From NCBI GenBank assembly GCA_020047885.1, contig JAIFNF010000171.1:1-5482 (forward strand): DNA of 5,482 nt. Reading direction: 5' to 3'. A program made the position numbers and the translations under genes. The notes beneath the pieces are model-generated. The model was not told the origin of the DNA, ran no database searches, and worked only from the letters and a program-made list of their open reading frames with translations. Positions 5,245 to 5,482 of the stretch are shown here, piece by piece; position 1 is the first letter of the stretch; the number at the start of each line of letters is the position of its first letter. This DNA is from Gammaproteobacteria bacterium (GTDB lineage: Bacteria; Pseudomonadota; Gammaproteobacteria; Competibacterales; Competibacteraceae).

Positions 5245-5482
5245 ATGATTCCTAACATCGAAACCCTTATGGCTTTTGCCAGAGCGCTAGAAGGCGAACC
5301 GTTGCAAACGCTTTTTAGAAAAAATACCTTTTATATCAAAGTTATCGGCGATGATCTGGTATTTACCCCTGTTTCATCGCGTGCGCCTCGCCGCGAGCGG
5401 TGCGATCAAATAAAAGCTCTTTTAGATGAATTGGCGAAAACGGGTTCATTCCGTAAGAGTGATTACGCCGATCTATCCTTCA
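5245..5482 (+). CDS. Small conserved uncharacterised protein (partial, runs off the window)
   Basis: An open frame from ATG 5245 gives 79 residues with no stop before the window ends. It begins MIPNIETLMAFARALEGEPL, followed by a basic strand TLFRKNTFYIKVIGDDLVFT (22-41), a PVSSRAPRRERCDQIKALLD segment (42-61) and KTGSFRKSDYADLSF (65-79). I recall a family of about 90- to 100-residue hypothetical proteins with the same plan: L-E-G-x-x-L-x-T, a central I/V-T-P-x-S-S-x-x-x-R-R, then T-G-S-x-x-x-x-D-Y-x-D-x-S-F, usually followed by N-A-S-Y-L. Function unknown; the small size and position next to a DUF29 gene would fit an accessory or toxin-antitoxin-like locus, but nothing proves it. No strong Shine-Dalgarno is seen (GGTTGG upstream). 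A tiny frame 5222-5248 ends in an ATGA overlap with this start and might aid initiation. Confidence 0.72.
   Translation, partial: MIPNIETLMAFARALEGEPLQTLFRKNTFYIKVIGDDLVFTPVSSRAPRRERCDQIKALLDELAKTGSFRKSDYADLSF

Overview
The window suggests a bacterium, most likely a proteobacterium. It opens with a GC-rich glutamate synthase operon of bacterial (NADPH-type) layout, gltB followed by gltD. Behind it lie single-copy members of families (Uma2, DUF29, MOSC, DUF423) that are common in gammaproteobacterial accessory regions. The species cannot be fixed from sequence alone. No RNA gene, CRISPR array, IS element or transposase was seen.

Layout. Positions 1-2034 hold the 3' end of gltB and all of gltD, which together make glutamate from glutamine and 2-oxoglutarate. 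A perfect 10-bp hairpin (2041-2074) separates them from a run of five same-strand genes that ends at 4435. These are a Uma2-family PD-(D/E)XK protein (2101-2577), a small protein with a P-S-D-H-C...N-x-x-N-K-G motif (2574-2846), a probable nuclease-fold protein of unknown function (2856-3311), a PUA/EVE-like protein (3438-3863) and a MOSC-domain protein (3860-4435). Two junctions are ATGA overlaps (Uma2/small protein and EVE-like/MOSC). From about 2574 the DNA is visibly richer in A+T than gltBD, which suggests acquisition by transfer. The three genes at 2574-3863 all look nucleic-acid related and are the best candidate here for an undescribed (possibly defence) module; this is inference.

The last part (4436-5244) is scarred. 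The start of a DUF423-type membrane protein gene is joined out of frame to its own 3' end, so most of the gene is missing. About 640 bp further on a second, independently broken copy of a DUF423 3' end appears. The two ends form a 60-bp imperfect direct repeat (52/60 identical by hand alignment). Between them, on the minus strand, lies an intact DUF29 gene with its own ribosome binding site and a plausible promoter. A final small plus-strand gene (5245 onward) of a conserved uncharacterised type runs off the window.

How the genes work together: gltB and gltD form one enzyme. The genes from 2101 to 4435 may be partly co-transcribed, but apart from the two translational overlaps there is no proof of shared function. 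Family assignments were made by recognising motifs, without database searches.
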